A stretch of DNA of 26,044 bases from Candidatus Saccharimonadota bacterium. GTDB lineage: Bacteria > Patescibacteriota > Saccharimonadia > Saccharimonadales > Saccharimonadaceae. The notes below the pieces were generated by a model. That model did not search any database. It was not told where the DNA came from and was given only the letters and a program-made list of their open reading frames with translations. This document shows, piece by piece, positions 1 to 7,951 of the stretch (positions within the stretch are counted from its first letter, which is position 1; every line of letters starts with the position of its first letter). The stretch covers positions 1 to 26,044 of the forward strand of contig CAJPQG010000007.1 of the NCBI GenBank assembly GCA_905372785.1, given 5' to 3'. A program made the position numbers and the translations under genes.

Positions 1-3000
1 CTGGGTCTTCTTCGACGCGGTATTCAATGTCGCGGCCGTGGTCTTTTTTAGGGAGCACGCCAAAATCATAGCGCCACTTCCCTTCTGCTGTTGCCTTTAG
101 GCGCTTTATCTCACTACCATTGGCAAACAGCTTCAATGTTACCTCTTTCGGCCTCACTCCATCGGCATCATTACCATCATCCCACTCTTTAGTACCACTA
201 AAATCTACTGCCTCAGCGAGCTGATGAACGACATCATTCGAGCCACCAAAACTCTTGCCGTTGTTGTAGCTCACAAAGAATACGTTATGTGTTGTTGCTC
301 CGGATAGTCCCCTATCAAGCTGCGGTGCAGCCATAGGCAAATCAATATTAACGACCTTATAGCTTGCAACCTGCTTACCTGCCTTTGGCATTACCTTAAC
401 AGCAGTGACATTACCGTCGCTCGGGTAGGTAAGTGTCCATCTTGAGTCATCTTTCTCTTTAACAGGGTCATCGCTTGGGTACATATCGGTGCGATAATAC
501 ACATCGTAGTCTGCAGATACGTCTTTACCCGAAATACTAATTTTTGCTGGACCAGTCATTTTGGCGCTAAACTGAGAACCTTTTGCATCACCCTTGTATG
601 GCAACACATCATACAGTATAAGCCCGGTCAGCCCAGTAGTCGTAAAGTTACTTACCTTTAAGCGGTATTCGAATGTACCCTCTCCCTTCACGGCAAAGTT
701 AGTACTTGCCCTATCAGACCACACGTTCTGTTGGCTGTTAGCTCCACTACTTTGCTCCGTTGAACGAATCTGTTTTTGGCTGCGAACCTCTTGCGGTAGC
801 ACCGCCGCTATTTTAGCTGAAGAACGTAGTACTATATCATCTGTCCGACCGTTGTCATTGACGTCCAAGGTGTCCTCAACCTTCTGATCAGAGAGAAGAT
901 CTTCTGGAAATCCAGATGGATCATCATTTTCATAGGTAAAGTAGGCGGTGTTGTCATTGTTGTCATCAAAATCCTGTGCTTGCGTTGGAATAGAGCGCCG
1001 AGTAATACCAAACGCACCTACTGCAACAAGCTGAAGTTCACTAGGCAGTCGACCAGAAGGAAACTCCCATATCATAGCCGTCCTACCAGTACCCTTGTAG
1101 TTTTTAACAATCTCCTTTTTAACTGGCACTAAGCCGTTTCTCGTCCAACCCATGCTTCGTTCTACTGAAGGCTCAATCGGGGTTCCCTTATGATCAACAA
1201 CGGCCACAGTATTAGGCAAGATATCCACTATCTTCGGCTTCTTGTACACCCGGGCTCGTGACGCTTCACCTAAGCGAAGCGTAATCGAGCAATCAAATCG
1301 CGTCCCTACTGTCGCATTAGCACCACCAGCACACTGTTTTACAAAAGTCGCTTTTTCACTACGCTTCACAAATGTGCCCTGATCGCGTAGGTTATCACTA
1401 GTAATATTTTGTGTCGGCTCACTCATAATAGTGGCCGATGCCCTTGCCTGGTTTGTCACCGGCTTATTCACTTCATACGGAACTGTAAATGGATTCCTAA
1501 AGCGTGTTCCAATATTAAAGTCTAGTGTGTTACCAACGGGCAGCTCATACCCGTCTGGTAAATGAATCTCCACTTTTGTGTATTTTGGAACTACATCAGG
1601 CGCATCTTTCTGCTTTAAAGCACCATCCATAATACGCTTATCGATATCTGCAAGAGCGGCGGTAGCTTCAGCATTAACTTGAATTCTGTTACCTACTTTA
1701 CCGTCTTGAGGCCCCTTAATGTCGTCATAACTACCGTCGGACTTATAGGCTCGCAGCCATATACCTTCAACGACGCGCAGTCCAGTAGGGTATCGCTCAA
1801 AAAAGGTATAGCTAACTGATGAAAGGAAAAGCCGTGGATCCATATTATCAACATGTTCTGTAAATACGATGTTTCGCATTGGGTACGGTGTGTTATTCTG
1901 CGCCCGCAATACCCACGAATACTCATTAAGTGCCATCGCACTATTATCGTGTACGAGACCGCCTCGTATATTATCTGATGTATCCTTGGCAAAAAGATCA
2001 CCATACCCTGCTTGAGATTTTATACGATATTTAACTGTGCTTTCATATACCGATACGGGCTCATTTGCGCCCCTGTTGATTGGCGTTAGCTCAATTTTAG
2101 CACTATTAGTATACTCCTTCTGGCGACCATTCTCGTGGGTCTGTATGCCTGGGAAAGATAATTTTAAAACAACATTACGGTTAACAGCCGCTAGTGTCTT
2201 GTCTCTTTCACCTCGACTGTCATATGAAAAATTATTTACATTCTCTTCATGCTCATAGCTCACCGTACCGTCATGATTATCTACCCAGCCTGGATTTTGA
2301 GCAGGATCAAATACTGCACGCACCGTCTGGCCTTTACTATTAGTATACGTTGGTAGCGTGTCGGTTATTTTAGCCTTTTGCATCAACCGCAGCTTAATGT
2401 CCGACGGTTCTATTATGTAATAAAATGGTATGACCTCTTTTGTATCATCCGCAACCCTGCCATTAGTTACCGTACCGGCATACATTTCACGATTCTGAGG
2501 TCTCTCACTGCGTATAGTGCGCTTCTCAAACCTGTACTCACCATAGGTAGCACGATAAGCTTTATCACGCGCCTCGGCCAAAAGTTCACCACCCGCCGTA
2601 TATAGTCGGTATACCGGCTGCAAGGTTGCACCTTTTGGCGTAACACGATCTGCAAATGAGAACACATATGGGAAACTTGCTCGAACAGTAGCGTCAATAC
2701 GCTTAAAATTAATCCTGATGTATGTTTTACCGTTCTCTTGTCTCGATGAACGACTAACAATATTACCACCAATTGGTGCAGAAAACCCACCATCACCACT
2801 GTCAATAAGATGATCTTGACCAAGTGTCACAGGCCATACATTACGTGCTCCCGGGCTAACAGTGTTAGTGAACTCGCCATAGCGCATAGTGGGCATTTCC
2901 ACTTCAAGATAGGCGCCATCATAGCCCACTCCTCTCGGCATTGATCCAGCATTAAGAGACACGCCAGTCGTAATATTTTCAGCTGGGTTATATTCATCAC

Positions 3001-3148
3001 GCTGCGATGAATTGGCAGTCATCACGATATTAGCGTCAAGCGCCATTGCACGCGCAGACGGTAAAAACGCCTGCAAAAATCCCACTAAACCAACAAATAG
3101 TATCGTCCACACACTAACGCGGACAGCTATACGTACCCCCTGCATCAT
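1..3148 (-). CDS. Large secreted surface adhesin with Cna_B-type domain, partial (C-terminus beyond left edge)
   Basis: One uninterrupted frame of about 1049 codons enters at 3148 and leaves the window at base 1 without a stop; I checked the frame at eight places along its length. Residues about 8-27 form a hydrophobic signal segment, followed by an ARAMA-type cleavage site near residue 35, so the protein is exported. The body contains several beta-sandwich-like units with a recurring D-x-LP motif (ITDTLP, IVDILP, LYDVLP), as in DUF11/SpaA-like adhesin domains. An EF-hand-like loop, DVNDNGRTDD, lies near residue 761. The last 70 visible residues match a Cna_B domain (TKEWDDGNDADG, then YRVEEDP at the edge). 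ATG codons at 3157, 3148 and 3145 are in frame; GGGGG at 3151-3155 best serves 3148 or 3145. A cell-wall anchor would be expected beyond the edge. Likely role: attachment to a host or surface (inference). Confidence 0.85.
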   Translation of the reverse strand, partial: MMQGVRIAVRVSVWTILFVGLVGFLQAFLPSARAMALDANIVMTANSSQRDEYNPAENITTGVSLNAGSMPRGVGYDGAYLEVEMPTMRYGEFTNTVSPGARNVWPVTLGQDHLIDSGDGGFSAPIGGNIVSRSSRQENGKTYIRINFKRIDATVRASFPYVFSFADRVTPKGATLQPVYRLYTAGGELLAEARDKAYRATYGEYRFEKRTIRSERPQNREMYAGTVTNGRVADDTKEVIPFYYIIEPSDIKLRLMQKAKITDTLPTYTNSKGQTVRAVFDPAQNPGWVDNHDGTVSYEHEENVNNFSYDSRGERDKTLAAVNRNVVLKLSFPGIQTHENGRQKEYTNSAKIELTPINRGANEPVSVYESTVKYRIKSQAGYGDLFAKDTSDNIRGGLVHDNSAMALNEYSWVLRAQNNTPYPMRNIVFTEHVDNMDPRLFLSSVSYTFFERYPTGLRVVEGIWLRAYKSDGSYDDIKGPQDGKVGNRIQVNAEATAALADIDKRIMDGALKQKDAPDVVPKYTKVEIHLPDGYELPVGNTLDFNIGTRFRNPFTVPYEVNKPVTNQARASATIMSEPTQNITSDNLRDQGTFVKRSEKATFVKQCAGGANATVGTRFDCSITLRLGEASRARVYKKPKIVDILPNTVAVVDHKGTPIEPSVERSMGWTRNGLVPVKKEIVKNYKGTGRTAMIWEFPSGRLPSELQLVAVGAFGITRRSIPTQAQDFDDNNDNTAYFTYENDDPSGFPEDLLSDQKVEDTLDVNDNGRTDDIVLRSSAKIAAVLPQEVRSQKQIRSTEQSSGANSQQNVWSDRASTNFAVKGEGTFEYRLKVSNFTTTGLTGLILYDVLPYKGDAKGSQFSAKMTGPAKISISGKDVSADYDVYYRTDMYPSDDPVKEKDDSRWTLTYPSDGNVTAVKVMPKAGKQVASYKVVNIDLPMAAPQLDRGLSGATTHNVFFVSYNNGKSFGGSNDVVHQLAEAVDFSGTKEWDDGNDADGVRPKEVTLKLFANGSEIKRLKATAEGKWRYDFGVLPKKDHGRDIEYRVEEDP

Positions 3149-3222
3149 ATCCCCCATATGCTTATTAACTAAATAACGCTACTAGCTCCCCCTAGAAAAG
3201 GTTATGTATAATTCTTTCCTAC

Positions 3223-3251
3223 ATTATAACCTAGATATTTCCTGTGCGCAA
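3223..3251 (-). promoter_or_regulatory. Sigma70-type promoter of the adhesin gene
   Basis: On the minus strand TTGCGC (3246-3251), a 17-nt spacer and TATAAT (3223-3228) form a near-consensus promoter. It starts directly beyond the rmuC stop codon. The transcript would carry a leader of about 65-70 nt before the adhesin start, including two GGGGGA stretches (around 3187-3193 and 3151-3155), of which the second is the likely ribosome-binding site. Confidence 0.7.
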
Positions 3252-3252
3252 C

Positions 3253-4341
3253 CTACCCAGCACTCTCGTCTGGCGCCTCAAGCGTATACTGCTGCACTCC
3301 GGGTGAATCGGCAGGATCGCCAGTGATACGTACCACGTCTTTATCAATTCGGGCTAGCGCCTTGTGTGCATCATTGTAGCGAGCCACGCTAGTGCCAAGA
3401 GAACGGCCCAGCTTCTGCATTGCCTGTTCGTGCTGATTAATGTGTCGCCCTAGCTCCACAACTCGTTTCTGAATTTCCTTAGCCTGCTCTTCAATTTGTA
3501 AGCTACGCAGCCCCTGTAATACTGTTTGTAAATAGGCCATAAAGCTCGTTGGACTCACCACAATAACCTTGCGGTCACGAAAGGCATACTCAACCAGATC
3601 GCGCGCATCTGCCTGGCTACCAACGCTTCCGACAAGCAAATCATAATAGAGTGATTCGCTAGGAATAAACATAAAAGCAAACTCCATCGTTCCCTCTTCT
3701 GGACGGATATATTTGCTCGTTTCATCAATACGCCGCTTTAAATCGCTTCGCACTAATCGCCGGAATTTACGGCGCTGTTCTTCATCTTCCGCAGCCACTA
3801 AGCGATTATAGTTTTCCAAACTAAACTTACTATCCACTGGCAGTACCTTGCCCTTATCTAGAAAAAGTGCAGCATCGACTATCGTGCCGTCGCTAAACGC
3901 ATACTGCATCTGGTAATGATGTGGTGGCAATATATTATCAAGCACACTTTGCAGATAGTACTCGCCGAATACGCCACGCTGTTTTGGGTTCTGTAGCGCC
4001 GTTTGCAGCGTTTTCAGTTCTTCCGCAACATCTACCACGCGGCGATTGGTCTCATCCAGTCGCGATAGGCGCTCTGTGATATCACGCACAAGCTCATTGC
4101 TCTGCCCCAGCTGCTTTTGCAAACCCTGCTGCACAACCTGCTGGCTACCATCCAGCCGCTGCGATAATACCTGTTCAAACTCTTGCACTGCACGTGTTAG
4201 CTGCGCAATATCACTCTTTACGTAGTCAGTGGCCTGTTGCCGTGCATTATCACGCTGCCGACCTTCATTACGTAGCTGCATATAGACCATCACCACAGCG
4301 GCCAGCGCCGCTGCACTACAAAAAATAGCGACATATTCCAT
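3253..4341 (-). CDS. rmuC: RmuC family DNA recombination protein
   Basis: 362 residues. Residues 2-22 are a hydrophobic N-terminal anchor. A long charged, Gln-rich coiled coil follows to about residue 110. The RmuC core comes next, recognisable by RGVFGEYYLQSVLDNIL, then LPVDSKFSLENY and FAFMFIPSESLYYDLL. The RmuC family is related to the restriction-endonuclease-like fold and limits sequence inversions at short inverted repeats in E. coli. The start at 4341 is chosen because the reading frame further upstream would run into the next gene, and because a -10 box (TATAAT, 4348-4353) sits 6 nt before this ATG. There is no Shine-Dalgarno sequence, so the message is probably leaderless. It lies 28 bp downstream of the small membrane protein gene. 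Confidence 0.93.
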   Translation of the reverse strand: MEYVAIFCSAAALAAVVMVYMQLRNEGRQRDNARQQATDYVKSDIAQLTRAVQEFEQVLSQRLDGSQQVVQQGLQKQLGQSNELVRDITERLSRLDETNRRVVDVAEELKTLQTALQNPKQRGVFGEYYLQSVLDNILPPHHYQMQYAFSDGTIVDAALFLDKGKVLPVDSKFSLENYNRLVAAEDEEQRRKFRRLVRSDLKRRIDETSKYIRPEEGTMEFAFMFIPSESLYYDLLVGSVGSQADARDLVEYAFRDRKVIVVSPTSFMAYLQTVLQGLRSLQIEEQAKEIQKRVVELGRHINQHEQAMQKLGRSLGTSVARYNDAHKALARIDKDVVRITGDPADSPGVQQYTLEAPDESAG

Positions 4342-4347
4342 GTCGCT

Positions 4348-4353
4348 ATTATA
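4348..4353 (-). promoter_or_regulatory. Extended -10 box for a leaderless rmuC transcript
   Basis: TGTTATAAT on the minus strand is an extended -10 (TGn-TATAAT). Only 6 nt separate the box from the rmuC ATG, so transcription would start at or within a base or two of the start codon. No good -35 is seen. Confidence 0.6.
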
Positions 4354-4369
4354 ACACGGCCAGCTATGT

Positions 4370-4855
4370 CTATAGCGTGGCAATCTTCGTAATAACAACA
4401 AAGGCCAAAGCCAGCACGAGCGCCAGCCAAGCCTTGTTTGGTCGTGTTAGCCAAAATAGTGCCGCGTACACAACTGGGTACAAAAGCACAACTACAAGCG
4501 CCTTGGCAAGATCCGATGGGAATCCCCATAGTTGTAGCCCCCAAAGCACCAAACCAGCCGCAATACTCACGAGTAATGGCCGCACAATATCTGAACGAAT
4601 TAAAATAATGCTTCCTAGCACAATAGCAAAAATAGTTGCGGTATGCGTACCAGCAAACTCAGTCGTGGCGCATAATGCGATGCTATCGGTTGCCTGACAG
4701 AAAAGCGGTGTAAACACCCATAATGTAAGTAATATACCCCCTAGCCAAGCCATAATACCAGCAGCCAAACCTGCTGCAATCACGTACATCCACTGGCGTC
4801 GAGTTGTCGGAACAAAAAAACGAGCTGTCCCTGTCTGCGTATTCTGCGTTGTCAT
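4370..4855 (-). CDS. Small integral membrane protein of unknown function
   Basis: 161 residues with about five predicted membrane segments, near residues 20-43, 70-88, 91-109, 117-137 and 140-160. A short polar Thr/Gln-rich N-terminal tail precedes them. A Cys pair lies in the first extracellular or periplasmic loop (LFCQATDSIALC, around residues 52-63). I do not recognise the family. It sits between gltS (21 bp upstream) and rmuC (28 bp downstream), all on the same strand. It has its own -10 box immediately before the ATG, so it need not depend on gltS transcription. Confidence 0.75.
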   Translation of the reverse strand: MTTQNTQTGTARFFVPTTRRQWMYVIAAGLAAGIMAWLGGILLTLWVFTPLFCQATDSIALCATTEFAGTHTATIFAIVLGSIILIRSDIVRPLLVSIAAGLVLWGLQLWGFPSDLAKALVVVLLYPVVYAALFWLTRPNKAWLALVLALAFVVITKIATL

Positions 4856-4862
4856 GACTATT

Positions 4863-4868
4863 ATTATA
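4863..4868 (-). promoter_or_regulatory. Extended -10 box for the small membrane protein gene (leaderless)
   Basis: TGGTATAAT on the minus strand ends 7 nt before the ATG at 4855. It lies in the 21-bp gap after the gltS stop codon. No ribosome-binding sequence is visible between it and the start. Confidence 0.6.
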
Positions 4869-4876
4869 CCACAGTT

Positions 4877-6262
4877 CTACCGCCTGCCTGCACTGCTGCG
4901 CCGAACCGTGTGTGCGTACCATAGTCCAGCCACTAGCCAGGTAGCTGATATACCCGCACATAGCGCCGTAAACATCGGCAGTCCGAGCAACACAATTGCT
5001 GGCATCGATAGCGCCGTCACTAGGCCGCCACCCATAAATGGCTCAAACATCAGCTGCTTATACCCAAATCCTTCCACAGCACCACTGCGGTTTTTTGGGT
5101 CAGTCATCTGAGCGAATAATAGCCCCGTCGCCGTCATCCCCATACCCTGGCCAAAACTAATAATGGCATTAATAAACCAATGATCTGGGAATATATGCCG
5201 AGCAACCAGCAGTAACATTAGTAGTAGCCACGTTGTGCCAGCCAAATAGAACACCACAAATGCAGCAGCACTCGTGTGCAAAAACTCTAGCGACATAGTG
5301 CCAATAGCCGTTGCGATGAGCACCATCAGCGCAAGCGAACTATATAGCGCCACAATTTCCCGAGAGATAACTAGCCCCAGGCGCCTCCACGCATACTGCA
5401 TAATCATCCCACCAAACATACAGAGCGGAAAAATTGGTAGATAACCAATAATTGTGACACCGCCCTGACCCCACGTCGCCCGCTCAATTGACAATAGCCA
5501 CTCGTGGAGCAGCCAGCCGAGAAAAACACTGGCCACGATCAACATACCATGGTGAGCCAAACGCCACGGAGTGATATGCTGCCGCACACGAACCCCTTGT
5601 TGCCTAATCTCATGCAAAATGTGTGCAGTATATGCTTTTTGTCGCACCAACTGCGCAGCATCTTCATGAGCAAACCACCCACGGCGCCGACCAATATTAA
5701 TCACCACAACTCCAATGGCCAGTGCCGAGATTAAACTTGCTGTGGCCAACCCTACAGCAATATCTTTGCCTTGCTCAAACCCAAACTCCTGGAATACACG
5801 AGACAGCCCAGCCACAGTGCCGTGCCCACCTTCAAAACTAATCTCCAGCAGCGAAGCACTCACCGGAGGCAATCCAAATACCGGCACGGCAATAGCTAAA
5901 GTTACGATGCCGCCAATCATATATTGCCCCCAAGCGATCGTCTGTCCAAATGCTACCTGCGGAGCAGCCAGTTTGCCCATTTCTGTAAATTTTAGCAGTG
6001 GCTTACCTAAAAATAACGTTGCAAACACAACATTAATCAATAGCGGTGGCATGCGAGACCACACTGTATACACCTCGGGCGGCAGTGATAGCATAGGTAT
6101 ATATTTACCGGCTATCTCCGGACCAAGCAATAATAGCAGTAGCCCAGATGCTACCGCAGTTGGTAGGAATAGTTTTCGAAGTAACGGCAACCGCACCACC
6201 ATGAAGCCGACCAAAAGTGCCACGACGAGTAACGCTACCCCCATTGCGAATACGTGTATCAT
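4877..6262 (-). CDS. gltS: GltS-type sodium/glutamate symporter
   Basis: 461 residues, polytopic, with about ten or more membrane segments. The family signature FEGGHGT is at residues 143-149, followed by the conserved stretch ending in a helix break. A second, inverted-repeat re-entrant motif, FGQGMGMTATGLL, appears in the C-terminal half. This matches the ESS family, which imports glutamate with sodium. An amino-acid importer makes sense in an organism with little biosynthesis. Start: ATG at 6262, because TATACT lies 6 nt upstream and the extra upstream codons have no support. The middle carries a long basic cytoplasmic linker (around residues 180-220) between the two halves. Confidence 0.9.
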   Translation of the reverse strand: MIHVFAMGVALLVVALLVGFMVVRLPLLRKLFLPTAVASGLLLLLLGPEIAGKYIPMLSLPPEVYTVWSRMPPLLINVVFATLFLGKPLLKFTEMGKLAAPQVAFGQTIAWGQYMIGGIVTLAIAVPVFGLPPVSASLLEISFEGGHGTVAGLSRVFQEFGFEQGKDIAVGLATASLISALAIGVVVINIGRRRGWFAHEDAAQLVRQKAYTAHILHEIRQQGVRVRQHITPWRLAHHGMLIVASVFLGWLLHEWLLSIERATWGQGGVTIIGYLPIFPLCMFGGMIMQYAWRRLGLVISREIVALYSSLALMVLIATAIGTMSLEFLHTSAAAFVVFYLAGTTWLLLMLLLVARHIFPDHWFINAIISFGQGMGMTATGLLFAQMTDPKNRSGAVEGFGYKQLMFEPFMGGGLVTALSMPAIVLLGLPMFTALCAGISATWLVAGLWYAHTVRRSSAGRR

Positions 6263-6268
6263 AGGCCC

Positions 6269-6274
6269 AGTATA
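6269..6274 (-). promoter_or_regulatory. Extended -10 box for leaderless gltS
   Basis: TGCTATACT on the minus strand, 6 nt before the gltS ATG, with no Shine-Dalgarno sequence. It lies downstream of the mazG-like gene's terminator, so gltS starts a new unit. Confidence 0.6.
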
Positions 6275-6311
6275 GCACAGCACGCAGCCAAGATAACAAA
6301 AACTTCCCTAA

Positions 6312-6340
6312 TAAAAAATCCCTCCATAGCTTGGAGGGAT
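6312..6340 (-). terminator. Intrinsic terminator after the MazG-like gene
   Basis: Minus strand: an 8-bp stem ATCCCTCC/GGAGGGAT with a 7-nt loop, followed by TTTTTTATT. Perfect pairing and a good U-run. Confidence 0.9.
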
Positions 6341-6396
6341 ACTAATCTACTTGGCTCACTTTACAAAAGAAACAGTCTTGACTCTTGTGCACCTCT

Positions 6397-6708
6397 CTAA
6401 TCCTCAACTTTGATCAAAAATATTTTGTCATTGAATCCACCACGCTTCTCTGCTTTTTCTGCACGAATATCTTCAAGCTGCTCGGGTGTACAGCCATGGA
6501 TATCGGCTAGAGCATAGATTACTTCCATAATATCAGCCAGCTCGTCGGTGTTTTTATCGGTCTTATATTCCTCAACTTCTTCGCTAAGTTTATTAATAAG
6601 CTCTTTTGCATATTCTTCATTGCTTAGTATTTTGTGAGTAGACTTCTGTCCATTGTTTTTGATGATCTCAAGAATCTTATCTCGTACTAGTTTGTTGTAA
6701 ACTGGCAT
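6397..6708 (-). CDS. MazG-like / PRA-PH-like nucleoside triphosphate pyrophosphohydrolase
   Basis: 103 residues. It begins PVYNKLVRDKI, typical of a small all-alpha NTP pyrophosphohydrolase group related to phosphoribosyl-ATP pyrophosphohydrolase and MazG. The metal-binding pattern EExxE (E43, E44, E47) followed by ExxD (E56, D59) is present. The family hydrolyses NTPs or modified nucleotides to the monophosphate; the exact substrate cannot be read here. A strong Shine-Dalgarno sequence, AGGGAGG, precedes the ATG, unlike the leaderless neighbours. The gene is visibly richer in A and T than the flanking genes, with many Lys and Ile codons, suggesting acquisition from elsewhere. It begins 15 bp after the stop of a broken cysteine desulfurase remnant, as in an old operon. 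Confidence 0.85.
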   Translation of the reverse strand: MPVYNKLVRDKILEIIKNNGQKSTHKILSNEEYAKELINKLSEEVEEYKTDKNTDELADIMEVIYALADIHGCTPEQLEDIRAEKAEKRGGFNDKIFLIKVED

Positions 6709-6723
6709 ATTACCTCCCTATAA

Positions 6724-6914
6724 TTAATTACTTTTGACTATTTCCTTTATAGCCTTGATGAGCTTTTTACACTCTTCTTTTAGTATTATTGAACCCCAGG
6801 CTTACTCTTATTGTGCCATTTGGCGATGTTCCGAGAGCCTTGTGAGCAAGTGGAGCACACTGAATACCTGGTCTTGTCATGCAAATTTCTAAAAAAGATA
6901 TATCTCGTGGAGTC
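6724..6914 (-). pseudogene. C-terminal remnant of a class V aminotransferase (cysteine desulfurase family), frameshifted
   Basis: Translating the minus strand from 6914 gives a stretch that includes RPGIQCAPLAHKALGTS and NGTIRVSLGFNNTK. After a one-base slip in the A-run at 6778-6781 it continues EECKKLIKAIKEIVKSN and stops at 6724. This is the conserved C-terminal end of cysteine-desulfurase-like proteins, including the Cys of the R-x-G-x-x-C-A-P active-site loop (codon at 6857-6859) and the G-T-x-R-x-S-x-x-x-x-N-T block. Only about the last 60 of roughly 380 residues remain. Both the 5' truncation and the frameshift mark it as a relic. It is read in the same direction as the MazG-like gene just downstream. 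Confidence 0.75.
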
Positions 6915-7056
6915 GACCAGCAAGACTGATGAATGGACTATAGTTTATAATGAGCTTAGGTGTCTGAGACACGTGGTGCATACCGTCACCTTGAGCCCTG
7001 ATGAAAACTACATCTCGTCCCCGTTGTTACGCATATCACGACGGGGACTCTTCAAT
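6915..7056. other. Non-coding decayed stretch with an 8-bp inverted repeat
   Basis: Between the protease stop codon and the desulfurase remnant I see no credible gene on either strand. It contains a perfect inverted repeat, GTCCCCGT (7017-7024) and ACGGGGAC (7041-7048), with a 16-nt loop. No U-run follows on either strand, so it is at best a weak terminator. The plus-strand reading frame across 6811-7062 overlaps the remnant and has no recognisable domain. Confidence 0.45.
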
Positions 7057-7722
7057 TTATAGGATAAAGTCCTTGTAACTTGCCAAAGTCACCTGTGCAA
7101 TAGTCTGACTAGTTTGATGTAGGTGCTGCTTCACAAAGTAATACCCAAGTTTATACCCCGCCCAGCGTGGCAAAGCATCATCGCCGGTGAAAAATATTTT
7201 GGTATAATCGTAAACCTTGTCTTCAAAATTGCCTTGTAGTGCGGCAATTATCTTATCAATTTCAGCTTGAGAAGTTTTCTGCATTTCTCTCAAGAAAAAT
7301 TGTTGGTTTCGCCGTCCGAGTTTAATCATCGCTTCCTCTTCTAACGCAACCGCCAAGCCCTCCAAAATCATCCCATCAAACATAGTTTCGGCATATTCAG
7401 GCAGTTTTTCCCAACGCAGCGAATGTGACATTTCGTGGCAAATCGTTTCGAAAATAAAATCCTCGCTAACCCTGTGCTGGCTTTTATCAACAGAAATCAT
7501 AATCAAGCGCGAATGAAGCGTTTTGCCAGCGATTCCGTCCTCGGCGATAGTTGGCAGCATAAACGAAGGTGCAGTGATAATTACATCAACTTCGTAGTCA
7601 AACTGCGCGAACTCGCTCGAAACAAAAGCCTCGGCTTGTTGCGCTGTATTTTTGAATATGGCAATTTCGGCATCGGTGAAAGTTTGGTTGGCATTAGCGA
7701 TGTGTAGGTAGAGTTTGCTCAT
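7057..7722 (-). CDS. Predicted DUF2268-type zinc-dependent protease
   Basis: 221 residues, no signal peptide, so probably cytoplasmic. The gluzincin signature HEMSH is at residues 96-100, with a further Glu in MILEGLAVALEEE (EGLA at 121-124) placed as the third zinc ligand. A GYKLGYYFV block near the C-terminus is also typical of DUF2268 proteins. Substrate unknown. Start at 7722 (MSKLYLHI) because a TATAAT box sits 6 nt upstream; the longer frame lacks support. It is richer in A and T than the core genes and lies between tRNA-Gln and the desulfurase remnant, in what looks like an accessory stretch. Confidence 0.8.
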   Translation of the reverse strand: MSKLYLHIANANQTFTDAEIAIFKNTAQQAEAFVSSEFAQFDYEVDVIITAPSFMLPTIAEDGIAGKTLHSRLIMISVDKSQHRVSEDFIFETICHEMSHSLRWEKLPEYAETMFDGMILEGLAVALEEEAMIKLGRRNQQFFLREMQKTSQAEIDKIIAALQGNFEDKVYDYTKIFFTGDDALPRWAGYKLGYYFVKQHLHQTSQTIAQVTLASYKDFIL

Positions 7723-7728
7723 GGTTTT

Positions 7729-7734
7729 ATTATA
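7729..7734 (-). promoter_or_regulatory. -10 box for the leaderless DUF2268 protease gene
   Basis: TATAAT on the minus strand, 6 nt before the ATG at 7722, no Shine-Dalgarno sequence. It lies downstream of the tRNA-Gln terminator. Confidence 0.55.
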
Positions 7735-7817
7735 CTGCAATAACATAAGTATTACTCTATAGGGGCAACGCTATTTTATTAAGTGCAATATTTAAATGGT
7801 AATCACTAAAATATCAA

Positions 7818-7841
7818 CCAAAAAATCGCCCATTCGGGCGA
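7818..7841 (-). terminator. Intrinsic terminator of tRNA-Gln
   Basis: Minus strand: TCGCCC/GGGCGA, a 6-bp perfect stem with a 4-nt loop, followed by TTTTTTGG. It lies 24 nt downstream of the tRNA-Gln CCA end. The terminator behind tRNA-Leu has a similar stem. Confidence 0.85.
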
Positions 7842-7864
7842 CAATTTGGATTTAATCTCTAAAA

Positions 7865-7939
7865 TGGCTGGGCTGGAGGGATTCGAACCCCCGAATGCCA
7901 GGACCAAAACCTGGTGCCTTACCACTTGGCGACAGCCCA
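7865..7939 (-). tRNA. tRNA-Gln (anticodon UUG), CCA encoded
   Basis: Acceptor stem TGGGCTG/CAGCCCA, D-arm GCCAAGTGGTAAGGC, anticodon stem CCAGG/CCTGG around TTTTGGT (anticodon TTG), and T-arm GGTTCGAAT. G discriminator followed by an encoded CCA. 75 nt, a complete cloverleaf. Confidence 0.97.
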
Positions 7940-7951
7940 CTACTAACGCCT

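Noticed and set aside
832..2823. Several separate short minus-strand frames (832-1017, 1693-2004, 2467-2823)
   Set aside because: They are in other frames inside one continuous large adhesin frame that has no stop within the window.
5715..6275. Plus-strand frame of 186 codons
   Set aside because: Antisense to gltS, which has family signatures. The frame has no recognisable domain.
6811..7062. Plus-strand frame of 83 codons in the gap after the MazG-like gene
   Set aside because: It overlaps the cysteine desulfurase relic on the other strand, has no ribosome-binding sequence and no domain.
7865..7939. tRNA-Gln as an attachment site of an integrated element
   Set aside because: No integrase and no repeated tRNA 3' end were seen in the neighbouring stretch; kept only as a compositional observation.
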